Origin: Thermoanaerobaculales bacterium
Lineage (GTDB): Bacteria; Acidobacteriota; Thermoanaerobaculia; Thermoanaerobaculales; Sulfomarinibacteraceae
Length of the DNA: 64,000 nucleotides
Assembly (NCBI GenBank): GCA_035358815.1
Contig: DAOPQC010000007.1
Span: 1-64,000 of the forward strand
Direction: 5' to 3'
Below the pieces are notes generated by a model. It ran no database searches. It had not been told where the DNA came from and was given only the letters and a program-made list of their open reading frames with translations. Every line of letters starts with the position of its first letter. Within the stretch, counting starts at the first letter, position 1. Position numbers and translations under genes: made by a program. Shown here in pieces: positions 34,705-41,821 of this stretch.

Positions 34705-35856
34705 ATGGCGCCCAACGGCCGGCACGTGTTCACCTCGGAGTCGGTGACCGAGGGTCATCCCGACAAGGTCGCGGACCAGATCTCCGACGCCATTCTCGAC
34801 GCCGTCCTCAAGGACGACCCCAATGGGCGCGTCGCGTGCGAGACGCTGGTCACCACCGGGCTGGCGTTCATCGCCGGCGAGATCACGACCAACACCTACG
34901 TCGACTTTCCGCGGCTGGTCCGGGAGACGATCCGCGACATCGGCTACACGCGCGCCAAGTACGGCTTCGACTACGAGACCTGCGCCGTCGTCTCCTCGAT
35001 CGACCCGCAGTCGCCCGACATCGCCCTCGGGGTCGACGCCGGCGGCGCCGGCGACCAGGGCCTGATGTTCGGTTACGCGACCAGCGAGACGCCGGAGCTG
35101 ATGCCGATGCCGCTGATGCTCGCCCACAAGCTGGCGATGCGGCTCGCCGAGCTGCGCCGCCAGGGCAAGGTCAAGTGGCTGCGGCCGGACGGCAAGAGCC
35201 AGGTCTCGATCGAGTACGAGGGCTGCGTGCCGCGCCGGGTCGAGGCGGTTGTGGTGTCGTGCCAGCATGCCGACAGCGTCGCAATCGAAGAGCTGCGCGA
35301 CGAGATCCGGCAGCGGGTCATCCACGCCGTGATCCCGGAGTCGATGATGGACGAGCGGACCAAGGTCTTCATCAACCCGACCGGGCGCTTCGTCACCGGC
35401 GGTCCGCAGGGAGACTGCGGCCTGACCGGCCGCAAGATCATCGTCGACACCTACGGCGGCGTCGGCTCGCACGGCGGCGGCTCCTACTCCGGCAAGGACC
35501 CGTCCAAGGTCGACCGCTCGGCGTCCTACATGGCGCGCCACATCGCGAAGAACGTGGTGGCGGCCGGCCTCGCCGACCGCGCCGAGGTGCAGGTCGCGTA
35601 CGCGATCGGCGTCGCCGACCCGGTGTCGCTCATGGTCGACAGCCTCGGCACCGGGAGGGTGCCGGACGCGCTCCTGACCACGGCGGTGCGGGAGGTGTTC
35701 CCGCTGACGCCGCGTGGGATCATCTCCTATCTCGACCTGCTCCGGCCGATCTACAAGAAGACGGCGGCGTACGGCCACTTCGGCCGCAACGACCCGGACT
35801 TCACGTGGGAGCGGACGGACCGGGCCGACGACCTGCGTGCGGCGTGCAAGGAATGA
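34705..35856 (+). CDS. metK: S-adenosylmethionine synthetase
   Basis: A 383-residue MetK of standard length. The N-terminal FTSESVTEGHPDKVADQISD, the GAGDQGLMFGYA ATP motif, and the GGGSYSGKDPSKVDRSASY P-loop-like motif are all intact. It makes SAM from ATP and methionine. The ATG at 34705 has GGAGGGGG eight bases upstream. A divergent membrane/symporter operon shares its upstream region. The histidine kinase gene follows after 28 nt on the same strand. Confidence 0.98.
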   Translation: MAPNGRHVFTSESVTEGHPDKVADQISDAILDAVLKDDPNGRVACETLVTTGLAFIAGEITTNTYVDFPRLVRETIRDIGYTRAKYGFDYETCAVVSSIDPQSPDIALGVDAGGAGDQGLMFGYATSETPELMPMPLMLAHKLAMRLAELRRQGKVKWLRPDGKSQVSIEYEGCVPRRVEAVVVSCQHADSVAIEELRDEIRQRVIHAVIPESMMDERTKVFINPTGRFVTGGPQGDCGLTGRKIIVDTYGGVGSHGGGSYSGKDPSKVDRSASYMARHIAKNVVAAGLADRAEVQVAYAIGVADPVSLMVDSLGTGRVPDALLTTAVREVFPLTPRGIISYLDLLRPIYKKTAAYGHFGRNDPDFTWERTDRADDLRAACKE

Positions 35857-35884
35857 CCGCAGCAGGCCGCGGAAGAACCGCCCA

Positions 35885-37243
35885 GTGTCCTCACTGACGA
35901 CGCGGTTGATCGGCGAGCGGGGGTCGCTGCAGCGGCAGTACTCCCTCGCCACCGCGCTGTTCGCGGTCCTGGTGCTCGCGATCATCCTGCTCTACGGGCA
36001 CTTCATCGCCCAGTCGCTGTCCCGCAGCTACCTCGAGGACGTCCTGATCACCGGCCGCGAGGAGGCGGAGCGGATCGCGGAGGAGCTCGGCGGCGAGAGC
36101 GCCGCGGAGTTCTTCGACGTGGTGGAGCGGCGGCGCGAGGTCCTCAGGAAGACCCTCGAGGGGCTGCCCCAGCGCGAGGTCTTCGAGACCGTCGAGGTCC
36201 GCGACAAGAACGGCGAGCTGCGGTACGTGTCCCGGTTCCAGGCCACGGCTGACCTCTCGCACGGCCCGGTCGGCGAGATCGAGCTCGGCTCCGACCTGTC
36301 GGACCAGCAGGTCACCGAGACCGAGAACACCTACCAGCTCGCGGTCCCGCTCGGCGAGGTGGGCGAGGTCGTGGTCAGCGTCAGCAAGGCGCGAGTCGCC
36401 GAGCGGATCAACCGGCTGCGATCGGAGCTGCTGTCGCGCACCTTCACCGCCGCGGCCATCACGCTGACCACTCTGGTCATCGCATTCGTCCTGGTGTGGC
36501 ACCTGATCCAGCGCACCCGGCGCCTCGAGGAGACGGCCCGCGAGGCCGAGGACATGGCGGCGCTCGGCACGCTGGCCGCGAACCTGGCGCACGAAATCCG
36601 CAACCCGTTGAACTCGATCAACCTCAACCTCGAGCTGCTCGAGGAGGACGTGTCGGGGCAGGACCCCGAGGTGACCGGATCGCTGACGACCACGCGCCGC
36701 GAGGTCGACCGGCTGGCGCGCCTGGTGAGCGACTTCCTGGCCTACGCGCGTCCGTCGGAGGCTGTGCTCACCGAGGTCCGCGTGCGGGCGCTGCTCGAGG
36801 ACGTGCTCGGCTTCCTTCGCGCGGAGGCGACGAGCCTGGGCGTTCACCTGCGGATCGTTCCTGAGATCCCCGACGCCGCGCTGCTCACTGACGACGGCCA
36901 GCTCAGGCAGGTGCTGCTCAACCTCGTGCTCAACGCGATTCAGGCCGTGGCCGGCCTCGAGCCGGACCGCAGGGTCGTGGAGCTCGCCGCGGCGGAGGAG
37001 GACGGCTCGGTCACCCTCGTCGTCCGCGACCGCGGGCCGGGGATCCCAGCCGACGAGCTGCCGCGGGTCCGCGCCGCCTTCTACACCCGGCGGCGGGGAG
37101 GGACCGGCCTCGGGCTCGCGATTGCGGATCGCTTCGTGAGCTCGCTCGGCGGCCACATCGACCTGGTCAACCTCGAGGGGCACGGCTTCGAGGCGCGGAT
37201 CTTCTTGCCGTTGGATCCCCGCGATGGCAAGATGAGCGGGTGA
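35885..37243 (+). CDS. Membrane sensor histidine kinase without adjacent response regulator
   Basis: A 452-residue kinase. Transmembrane helices lie at about 21-40 and 188-207, enclosing a periplasmic sensor of about 145 residues. The phospho-acceptor is His236 in NLAHEIRNPLNSI, followed by the ATPase boxes LNLVLNAIQAV (N), VRDRGPGIP (G1) and GTGLGLAIADRF (G2). There is no clear HAMP domain; an Arg-rich helix links TM2 to the dimerisation helix. The GTG at 35885 gives VSSLTTRLIGERG and is the first start before TM1. The partner regulator is not in the neighbourhood. Confidence 0.9.
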   Translation: MSSLTTRLIGERGSLQRQYSLATALFAVLVLAIILLYGHFIAQSLSRSYLEDVLITGREEAERIAEELGGESAAEFFDVVERRREVLRKTLEGLPQREVFETVEVRDKNGELRYVSRFQATADLSHGPVGEIELGSDLSDQQVTETENTYQLAVPLGEVGEVVVSVSKARVAERINRLRSELLSRTFTAAAITLTTLVIAFVLVWHLIQRTRRLEETAREAEDMAALGTLAANLAHEIRNPLNSINLNLELLEEDVSGQDPEVTGSLTTTRREVDRLARLVSDFLAYARPSEAVLTEVRVRALLEDVLGFLRAEATSLGVHLRIVPEIPDAALLTDDGQLRQVLLNLVLNAIQAVAGLEPDRRVVELAAAEEDGSVTLVVRDRGPGIPADELPRVRAAFYTRRRGGTGLGLAIADRFVSSLGGHIDLVNLEGHGFEARIFLPLDPRDGKMSG

Positions 37244-37276
37244 CGGCCGACCGCAGCCGTCGTTCGAGGAGGCGGA

Positions 37277-38368
37277 ATGACGACAGCCCTACGAAGCGCG
37301 CTCGCGGCCATCGCGGCGCTGCTGGCGGTGGCGCCGGCCATGGCGTCCTTCCAGGCGGCCGACCTGATCTACATCCCGGCCGTCGCACAGACCACCGGCT
37401 CCGGCACCAGCCACTGGAAGACCGACCTCTACATCACCAACGTCGACGAGGTGGCGATCGACGTGGCGATGATCTACCTGCCGTCCGGGCTGGCCAGCAA
37501 TGCCACCTACTTCATCGATCGCACCTACTGGCTCGGCGGCCGGGAGGAGGACGGCTTCGGCTTCGTCAACGAGGTGCTCGCGGACATCCCGTCACAGGGC
37601 ACGGTCGTGCTGCGCGACATCGTCGGCGAGTACTGGGTCGATCAGGCCGGCCTCAACGGGATGGGCGCCATGGTCGTGTTCGCCTACGAGGCCGACACGC
37701 TCGAGGATGACGGCACCAGGGTCTACCGCAACGCGATCGCCAACGCGAGGATCTACAACGACACCACGCGCTGGGATCGCGATCCCGACGGCCACGGCTT
37801 CATCGAGGAGCCGGTCAGCTACGGTCAGCAGATGCCCGGCGTCGCCTGGTACAACCTCGCCGACCCGGCGGCCCTCGGCGACGACTTCGACTTCACCTAC
37901 ATGATCCTCGTCGGCGGCGAGGAGACCCCCCGCTTCCGCTACAACCTCGGAGTGCTCAACGCATCCGATCCCCAGACCCAGATCACGGTCGCGATGCAGG
38001 CCTTCCAGGCCAACGGCGAGCCCTACGTCGATGACGAGGGCGACGAGCTGATCAGCATCCAGACCATCCCGATCGGGGCCCACGTCCAGTGGTACAGAAT
38101 ATTCAGCACCCTCTGGGACCTCGAGGAGATCGAGATGGCGATGATCAAGGTGTCGTTCGTCGGCTGGGTGTCGACCTCGCCCGAGCCGGTGCCGGCGTTC
38201 ATCACCTACGGCTCGCTGATCGATGAGTCGAGCGACGATCCGACCACGATCCTCGGTGCCTTCGCCGACCCCTACGACATCGACTGCATGTGGTCCGGCG
38301 ACGGCGCGGCGGCCGCCAAGGCGACCGGCCGGATCGGCCGGCGCCCGCTCGAGGTCGCGCCAAGATGA
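37277..38368 (+). CDS. Secreted IPA-type beta-domain protein
   Basis: A 363-residue exported protein with a signal peptide cleaved near AMA-S (residue 23-24). The mature part starts ADLIYIPAVAQTTGSGTSHW and continues KTDLYITNVDE. It carries TYGSLIDESSDDPTTILGAF near the end. The same landmarks (IPAxA, TDLxxxN, YGSxxDxxxxDPTT) occur twice at the C-terminus of the LVIVD protein at 11901-15143. The family is thus seen as a stand-alone protein and as a C-terminal module. No catalytic motif is visible. Start ATG with GGAGGCGG upstream. Confidence 0.85.
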   Translation: MTTALRSALAAIAALLAVAPAMASFQAADLIYIPAVAQTTGSGTSHWKTDLYITNVDEVAIDVAMIYLPSGLASNATYFIDRTYWLGGREEDGFGFVNEVLADIPSQGTVVLRDIVGEYWVDQAGLNGMGAMVVFAYEADTLEDDGTRVYRNAIANARIYNDTTRWDRDPDGHGFIEEPVSYGQQMPGVAWYNLADPAALGDDFDFTYMILVGGEETPRFRYNLGVLNASDPQTQITVAMQAFQANGEPYVDDEGDELISIQTIPIGAHVQWYRIFSTLWDLEEIEMAMIKVSFVGWVSTSPEPVPAFITYGSLIDESSDDPTTILGAFADPYDIDCMWSGDGAAAAKATGRIGRRPLEVAPR

Positions 38369-38388
38369 TCGTGGATTCCGAGAAGAAA

Positions 38389-38416
38389 TTGACACCCGCG
38401 AGGCCTGTGGTAGCAT
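38389..38416 (+). promoter_or_regulatory. Promoter of the one-cluster ferredoxin gene
   Basis: TTGACA (38389-38394) and TAGCAT (38411-38416) are separated by 16 bp. This is one of the best consensus matches in the window. Confidence 0.8.
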
Positions 38417-38468
38417 CGACAGCCGGAGCCCGCCGCTGGGTTTCGGTGGGGTAAAGGAGGAACGTCCG

Positions 38469-38702
38469 ATGGCAGATCCCGCTGACAAGCTTCCCGACAA
38501 CGTGCCTGGAAAGTACTACGTCGATTCGAGCTGCATCGACTGCGATGTGTGCCGCACGACCGCGCCCAACAACTTCAAGGCCAACGAGGACGAGGGCTAC
38601 TCGTACGTTTCCAAGCAGCCGGAGAACGACGAGGAGATCGCCCAGGCCGAGGAGGCGATTGGGTCCTGCCCGGTGGAGGCGATCGGGAACGACGGCGAGT
38701 AG
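38469..38702 (+). CDS. Small [4Fe-4S] ferredoxin
   Basis: A 77-residue acidic protein with one cluster site: CIDCDVCRTTAP (C-x2-C-x2-C) and a remote GSCPVEAIG cysteine. This is the arrangement of single-cluster 4Fe-4S ferredoxins of the Thermotoga/Desulfovibrio type. The ATG has AAAGGAGGAA upstream, a very strong site, and together with the consensus promoter suggests high expression. The electron donor or acceptor is unknown; no oxidoreductase is adjacent. Confidence 0.92.
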   Translation: MADPADKLPDNVPGKYYVDSSCIDCDVCRTTAPNNFKANEDEGYSYVSKQPENDEEIAQAEEAIGSCPVEAIGNDGE

Positions 38703-38725
38703 CCGTTCACCAACGTCCGCTCTCG

Positions 38726-38760
38726 ACGGCCGGCGGCCTCCGCCGGCCGTTGTCGTTTGT
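38726..38760 (+). terminator. Terminator after the ferredoxin gene
   Basis: ACGGCCGGCGG (38726-38736) and CCGCCGGCCGT (38740-38750) form a perfect 11-bp stem with a 3-nt loop, followed by TGTCGTTTGT, a weak T-tract. Confidence 0.75.
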
Positions 38761-38837
38761 GGGGATCCCGCCAGGCATCGGCAGGAGTTGGTGGGGGCGG
38801 CTCCGGACGCGGGTCAGCCCTCGCCGCACTGGGCAGT

Positions 38838-38886
38838 CGGGAACGGGAACGGGAACGGGTCGACCCCCACCGCCAACCCCCAACCC
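38838..38886. repeat. GGGAAC hexamers and AACCCCC-type repeat upstream of trpS
   Basis: GGGAACGGGAACGGGAACGG (38838-38857) is followed by ACCCCCACCGCCAACCCCCA. No gene is seen in the spacer 38761-38924. Confidence 0.8.
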
Positions 38887-38924
38887 CTTCTTTGCTATCA
38901 TCCGCGCGCGAAAGGGAGAGGCCC

Positions 38925-39890
38925 ATGCGCGTGCTCTCGGGTGTCCAGCCCTCCGGGGCGCTCCACATCGGCAACTACTTCGGGGCGATCCGCCAGTTCG
39001 TCGAGCTGCAGCACGAGCACGACTGCTGCTACTTCCTCGCCGACCTGCATGCGCTGACCAGCGTCCACGACGCGGGCCGGATGCGCGGGCTGGTCGCCGA
39101 CCTGGCGACTTCCTTCCTCGCCCTCGGCCTCGACCCCGGGAAAGCGGCGCTCTACCGGCAGTCCGACCTGCCCGAGGTCCCGGAGCTGACCTGGTACCTG
39201 TCGACCGTGACCTCGATGGGCCTGCTGCAGCGCTGCCACTCCTTCAAGGACAAGGTCGGGCAGGGCGTGATCCCGAGCCACGGCCTGTTCGCCTACCCGG
39301 TGCTGATGGCGGCTGACGTGCTGATCGTGCGCGCCGACGTGGTCCCGGTCGGGCGAGACCAGAAGCAGCACCTCGAGGTGACGCGCGACATCGTGGCGTC
39401 GTTCCACACGACCTACGGCTGCGAGGTGTTCACCATGCCGGAGCCGCTGATCTGCGACGAGGTGGCGGTGGTGCCGGGCCTCGATGGCCAGAAGATGAGC
39501 AAGTCGTACGGCAACACCATCGACCTGTTCGGCCCGGAGAAGGAGATCCGCAGCCGGATCATGTCGATCACCACCGACTCGACCCCGGTCGAGGCGCCCA
39601 AGCCCAAGCAGGGGAGCGCGCTCTACGGGCTGCTCAAGCTGTTCGCGCCCGCCGAGGACAAGGCCTGGGTCGAGGCGGCGTTCGACGAGGGCGGCACTGG
39701 TTACGGCGAGATGAAGAAGCGGCTCTTCGCCTACTACATGGCGACATTCGGCGAGGCGCGGCGGCGCTTCGAGGAGCTGCGGCGCCATCCGGGCGAGGTC
39801 GAGGCGGTGCTCGCCGCGGGCGCCGAGCGGGCGCGCGCGATCGCGGTCCCGCTGCTGGACGAGGTGCGCGCCGCGGTCGGCATAAGGTAG
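38925..39890 (+). CDS. trpS: Tryptophanyl-tRNA synthetase
   Basis: A 321-residue class I synthetase of usual TrpRS length. The HIGH-type motif appears as SGALHIGNYFGAI near residue 10 and the KMSKS loop as DGQKMSKSYGNTI. GRDQKQHLEVTRDI is the typical TrpRS tryptophan-binding region. It charges tRNA-Trp in the cytoplasm. The ATG at 38925 has AAAGGGAGAGG upstream. It stands alone between repeat-rich spacers. Confidence 0.97.
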   Translation: MRVLSGVQPSGALHIGNYFGAIRQFVELQHEHDCCYFLADLHALTSVHDAGRMRGLVADLATSFLALGLDPGKAALYRQSDLPEVPELTWYLSTVTSMGLLQRCHSFKDKVGQGVIPSHGLFAYPVLMAADVLIVRADVVPVGRDQKQHLEVTRDIVASFHTTYGCEVFTMPEPLICDEVAVVPGLDGQKMSKSYGNTIDLFGPEKEIRSRIMSITTDSTPVEAPKPKQGSALYGLLKLFAPAEDKAWVEAAFDEGGTGYGEMKKRLFAYYMATFGEARRRFEELRRHPGEVEAVLAAGAERARAIAVPLLDEVRAAVGIR

Positions 39891-39920
39891 GGAAGGGGCG
39901 TCGATCGCGAACCGATCGGT

Positions 39921-40108
39921 TTGAACCGCTAAGTTCGCAAAGACCGCAAAGTGGCATAGCGAGAAAGTCACGAAACCTCTCTCTGCCCCCTCCGCTTCGT
40001 CCGCAGTTCATGGCCCGGGGCTCACTGCTCGCGGCTTCACCTGCCCAGTCCGCTCGCGAGGTCACATGAGTCCTCTTTGCGCCCTTTGCGCCCTTCGCGG
40101 TCCAGTCC
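39921..40108. repeat. Degenerate copies of the 115-bp palindromic repeat
   Basis: TTGAACCGCTAAGTTCGCAA (39921-39940) resembles the left arm, and TTGCGCCCTTCGCGGTCCAG (40088-40107) resembles the right arm, with a diverged middle. These look like decayed units of the family seen at 1-1000. The remainder of 39891-40199 shows no gene. Confidence 0.6.
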
Positions 40109-40199
40109 GTGTGCTGGCGCGCCGCAACTTCGCTCACTGCCACGCTGCCCGGTCCCTTGCGAGTGCAAGCGGGCGCGGATCCGGGTCGGACTGACCCTC

Positions 40200-41672
40200 T
40201 CAGTCTGTTGAGCGAAGGGCGGAGAGCATCGCGTCCTTGGGCGGCAGGCAGCCGGTGAAGGCGGCGAACTGGGCGAACCCCTGGCAGGCGAGCACGGCGA
40301 GGCCGTCGACGTAGCGTGCGCCGGCGAACGCGGCGAGCCGTGGGATTCCGCCACCGTAGACCATGTCGACCACCGCCGCCGCGGCCGCGGCCTCGGCCTC
40401 GGCGAACGGCAGCGGGTCGTCCGGTGACGAGCCGAGCGGCGTGGCGTTGACGAGAATCGCGCCCGCCGGCGCTGTCTCGTCCGGGCGCATCCGGCCGACG
40501 CCGATCTTCGCCACCACGTCGGCGGTGCGTCGGTCGTCGCGGCCGCGCAGCCGCACCTCGGCGCCGGCGAGGTCGAGGCCGACCGCGACCGCCCTGGCCG
40601 CGCCGCCGGTGCCCTGGACCACCGCGGTCCGGCCGGCGACCTGGTGCCCGGCCGCGGTCAGGGCGCCGACCACACCGTCGGGGTCGGTGGTGTCGGCGAG
40701 CACCGCTCCTGGCCGCAGCACCAGCGTGTTGGCGGCGCCGCAGCGCTTCACCCTCGGCGCGGTCACGGTCGCGGCCGCGGCCGCGTGCACCTTGTACGGC
40801 GTGCTGACCGCCCAGCCGCCGACCGGCAGGCCCACGCGGTCGAACAGGGTCTCGCCCGCAGGCCGCAGCAGGAGCTCGAGCTGGTCCGGGTCGGGCACGC
40901 CGACCGGCACCATCAGGTAGGGCAGACCAGCTGCGGCGAAGCCGGCCCCGTGCATGACCGGGCTCAGGCTCCGGGTGGCGTCGGCCCGCACCACGCCGAA
41001 GAGCCGCTGCGGCGGTCCGCCGAGGTGGCCGGCGACCGCGCGCAGCCGCTCGGCAGTGGGTTGGCCCGGCGCAGCCTCCGTGCCGGCGGCCCACGCCGCG
41101 AACCCGACCGGCGCGCCGAGCAGGGGAGCGAGGAACCGTGTCGGCACCCCGACCGGGCCCATCGCGAAGGCGATCAGCCGCCGCCGCTCCGGCCGCGGGC
41201 GCTGGTAGAGGCCGAGCACGGCGCCGATGTCGGCCAGCCCGGTGGCGGTCGGCACCACCTTCACGAAGGCGGCCGGCGTCGACAGCATCACGGTCGCGAC
41301 CCGCTCGAGGTTGCGTGGCGTGCCCGCCGGGTCGTGCCACGACAGCACGACCTGCTCGGCCGCGACGCCGAGGCTGCGCAGCGCCTCGAGGTCGCGGTCG
41401 AGCTCGAGGTCGACGAGCGCGGCGCCGGCATCGCGCGCCGCGGCGAGCACCGGCAGCCGCTCGGCGCTGCCATCCGGGCCTCGTCCGCCCTCGGCCGCCG
41501 ACCGCAGCGTGGCGAGCACCGGCAGCGGGCAGGCGCCGACCGCGGCCCGCACGTCGATCCCCGGGAACAGATCGAGCCGCAGCTCGACCAGCGCCGCGCC
41601 CTCGGGCGGCCTCGCGATCGCTGCGAGCGGATCCTCTGCCGCTTCCGGCATGAGCGTGACGATGATCTCCAT
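40200..41672 (-). CDS. aroDE: Fused 3-dehydroquinate dehydratase (type I) / shikimate dehydrogenase
   Basis: A 490-residue bifunctional shikimate-pathway enzyme. The N-terminal part (1-215) is type I AroD: ELRLDLFPG, the catalytic histidine in LSWHDPAG and the Schiff-base lysine in FVKVVPTA. The C-terminal part (about 225-490) is AroE: SLSPVMHGAGFAAAG, the catalytic lysine in VSTPYKVHA, TTDPDGVVGAL, and the NADP-binding VVQGTGGAARAVA. The usual NTD motif of AroE reads TTD here. Fusion of these two steps, familiar in plants and some bacterial lineages, channels dehydroquinate to shikimate. The gene stands alone on the minus strand. Confidence 0.93.
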   Translation of the reverse strand: MEIIVTLMPEAAEDPLAAIARPPEGAALVELRLDLFPGIDVRAAVGACPLPVLATLRSAAEGGRGPDGSAERLPVLAAARDAGAALVDLELDRDLEALRSLGVAAEQVVLSWHDPAGTPRNLERVATVMLSTPAAFVKVVPTATGLADIGAVLGLYQRPRPERRRLIAFAMGPVGVPTRFLAPLLGAPVGFAAWAAGTEAAPGQPTAERLRAVAGHLGGPPQRLFGVVRADATRSLSPVMHGAGFAAAGLPYLMVPVGVPDPDQLELLLRPAGETLFDRVGLPVGGWAVSTPYKVHAAAAATVTAPRVKRCGAANTLVLRPGAVLADTTDPDGVVGALTAAGHQVAGRTAVVQGTGGAARAVAVGLDLAGAEVRLRGRDDRRTADVVAKIGVGRMRPDETAPAGAILVNATPLGSSPDDPLPFAEAEAAAAAAVVDMVYGGGIPRLAAFAGARYVDGLAVLACQGFAQFAAFTGCLPPKDAMLSALRSTD

Positions 41673-41821
41673 GCCTCGAGCCTAGCAGAGCCGCAGGGCT
41701 TTCAGCCCCGCCCGCGTTCGCTCTCGTCACGGCGAAGCCGGATCCGCGCCCGTCTCGCGCTCCCCCTGCCGCCGACGTGGCCTTAGTGCGGGCGCACGGT
41801 ATCCTGGTCGTGCAGGGTTTC

